From positions 1 to 6,649 of the forward strand of contig CAMLKN010000125.1 of NCBI GenBank assembly GCA_946480655.1: DNA of 6,649 nucleotides, in the 5' to 3' direction. Positions 6,331-6,649 of the stretch are shown here, piece after piece. The notes below the pieces were generated by a model. That model ran no database searches. It saw nothing but the letters and a program-made list of their open reading frames with translations, and was not told the origin of the DNA. Every line of letters begins with the position of its first letter. The first letter of the stretch is position 1. The DNA is from an uncultured Devosia sp. (lineage in GTDB: Bacteria > Pseudomonadota > Alphaproteobacteria > Rhizobiales > Devosiaceae). Made by a program: the position numbers and the translations under genes.

Positions 6331-6352
6331 CGGGCCCCCGGTCAGGGGCCCG
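6331..6352. terminator. Strong hairpin between convergent fucosidase and livM-like genes
   Basis: CGGGCCCC (6331-6338) and GGGGCCCG (6345-6352) are perfect reverse complements around the 6-base loop CGGTCA, with two more possible G-T pairs outside on the plus strand (GG 6329-6330 with TT 6353-6354). It starts 12 bases after the fucosidase stop, and the minus-strand stop codon of the permease (6344-6342) sits in the loop. Being symmetric it could end both converging transcripts; neither side has a T-run, so the mechanism is uncertain. Confidence 0.5.
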
Positions 6353-6649
6353 TTGGCGCCTTGAGCACGACGCCGCTCGACAGGCCGTCGATACCGGTCC
6401 GCCGACGCCAGAAGCCCCAGAGCCCGTCGGGCAGGTAGAGGGCAAAGGCGACCGCGACGAGGCCGAGGCCGGCGAGGTACCAGACGCCGAGATTGCCGAA
6501 AATTTCCTGCAGCAGGAAGAAGATCACCGCGCCGATGATGGGGCCTTCAAACGTCCTGAGCCCGCCCACCAGCACCATGAACAGCATGAAGACGGTCCAT
6601 TGCACGCCGAAATTGGTGCGCGGCAGGAAGGTGATGGCGCTGGCCAGCC
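6342..6649 (-). CDS. Branched-chain amino acid-type ABC transporter permease, LivM-like (C-terminal part)
   Basis: This frame is open to the right edge of the window, so only the last 101 codons are seen; the gene begins outside. The visible protein reads TFLPRTNFGVQWTVFMLFM and then VLVGGLRTFEGPIIGAVIFF, the characteristic late region of LivM/BPD_transp_2 permeases (compare GGLGTxxGPxxGA), followed by a hydrophobic segment (WYLAGLGLVAVAFALYLP) and the typical end PDGLWGF(W). The protein is an inner-membrane permease subunit that works with a LivH-type partner, two ATPases (LivG/LivF) and a periplasmic binding protein to import branched-chain amino acids or other small compounds such as amides or urea. 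Arg replaces the usual Gly in GGLRT. GTG at 6605 and ATG further in are internal codons, not starts. The tail after GFW (RRRTGIDGLSSGVVLKAP) is a short cytoplasmic end. Upstream operon members are expected to the right. Confidence 0.9.
   Translation of the reverse strand, partial: LASAITFLPRTNFGVQWTVFMLFMVLVGGLRTFEGPIIGAVIFFLLQEIFGNLGVWYLAGLGLVAVAFALYLPDGLWGFWRRRTGIDGLSSGVVLKAPTGP

Overview
The window is GC-rich with tightly packed, protein-coding DNA and mostly strong, recognisable families. The gene content (a QuiC-type dehydroshikimate dehydratase, TetR- and Rrf2-type regulators, a DHA2 drug exporter, a GH29 fucosidase and a LivM-type permease) together with the codon and base bias suggests an alphaproteobacterium, probably of the Rhizobiales/Hyphomicrobiales (Devosia-like or rhizobial). 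That placement is inference from style and content, not a search result.

Layout from left to right: (1) the 3' end of a plus-strand gene for the HPPD-like C-terminal half of a QuiC-type enzyme (to 890); (2) a complete minus-strand classical short-chain dehydrogenase/reductase (998-1717); (3) a divergently transcribed TetR-family regulator (1787-2416), separated from the reductase by 69 bp that hold a short inverted repeat; (4) a minus-strand Rrf2-family regulator (2429-2878), convergent with the TetR gene at a 12-bp gap; (5) a divergently transcribed 14-helix MFS exporter (2979-4526); (6) a plus-strand cytoplasmic GH29 alpha-L-fucosidase-like enzyme (4669-6318); (7) the 3' end of a minus-strand branched-chain amino acid ABC permease, livM-like, running off the right edge. 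No stretch over 300 bases lacks a gene; the largest gaps are 107 bp (891-997) and 142 bp (4527-4668).

Two regulator/target pairs stand out. The TetR gene and the reductase share one divergent promoter region, so the TetR protein probably controls the reductase and itself. The Rrf2 gene and the MFS exporter share another. There a perfect 7+5+7 inverted repeat (CGTATCT-ACAAA-AGATACG, 2945-2963) covers the probable -10 element of the exporter promoter, which makes a repressor-controlled exporter the clearest regulatory model in the window. The Rrf2 protein lacks the three-cysteine cluster of the iron-sulfur members and has only two cysteines.

The outer genes (quiC-like, fucosidase, livM-like) look like parts of separate catabolic and transport loci with no clear functional link. 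I see no tRNA, rRNA, CRISPR array, insertion sequence, phage gene or defence system. The region reads as ordinary chromosomal accessory metabolism, and I found no convincing undescribed system.
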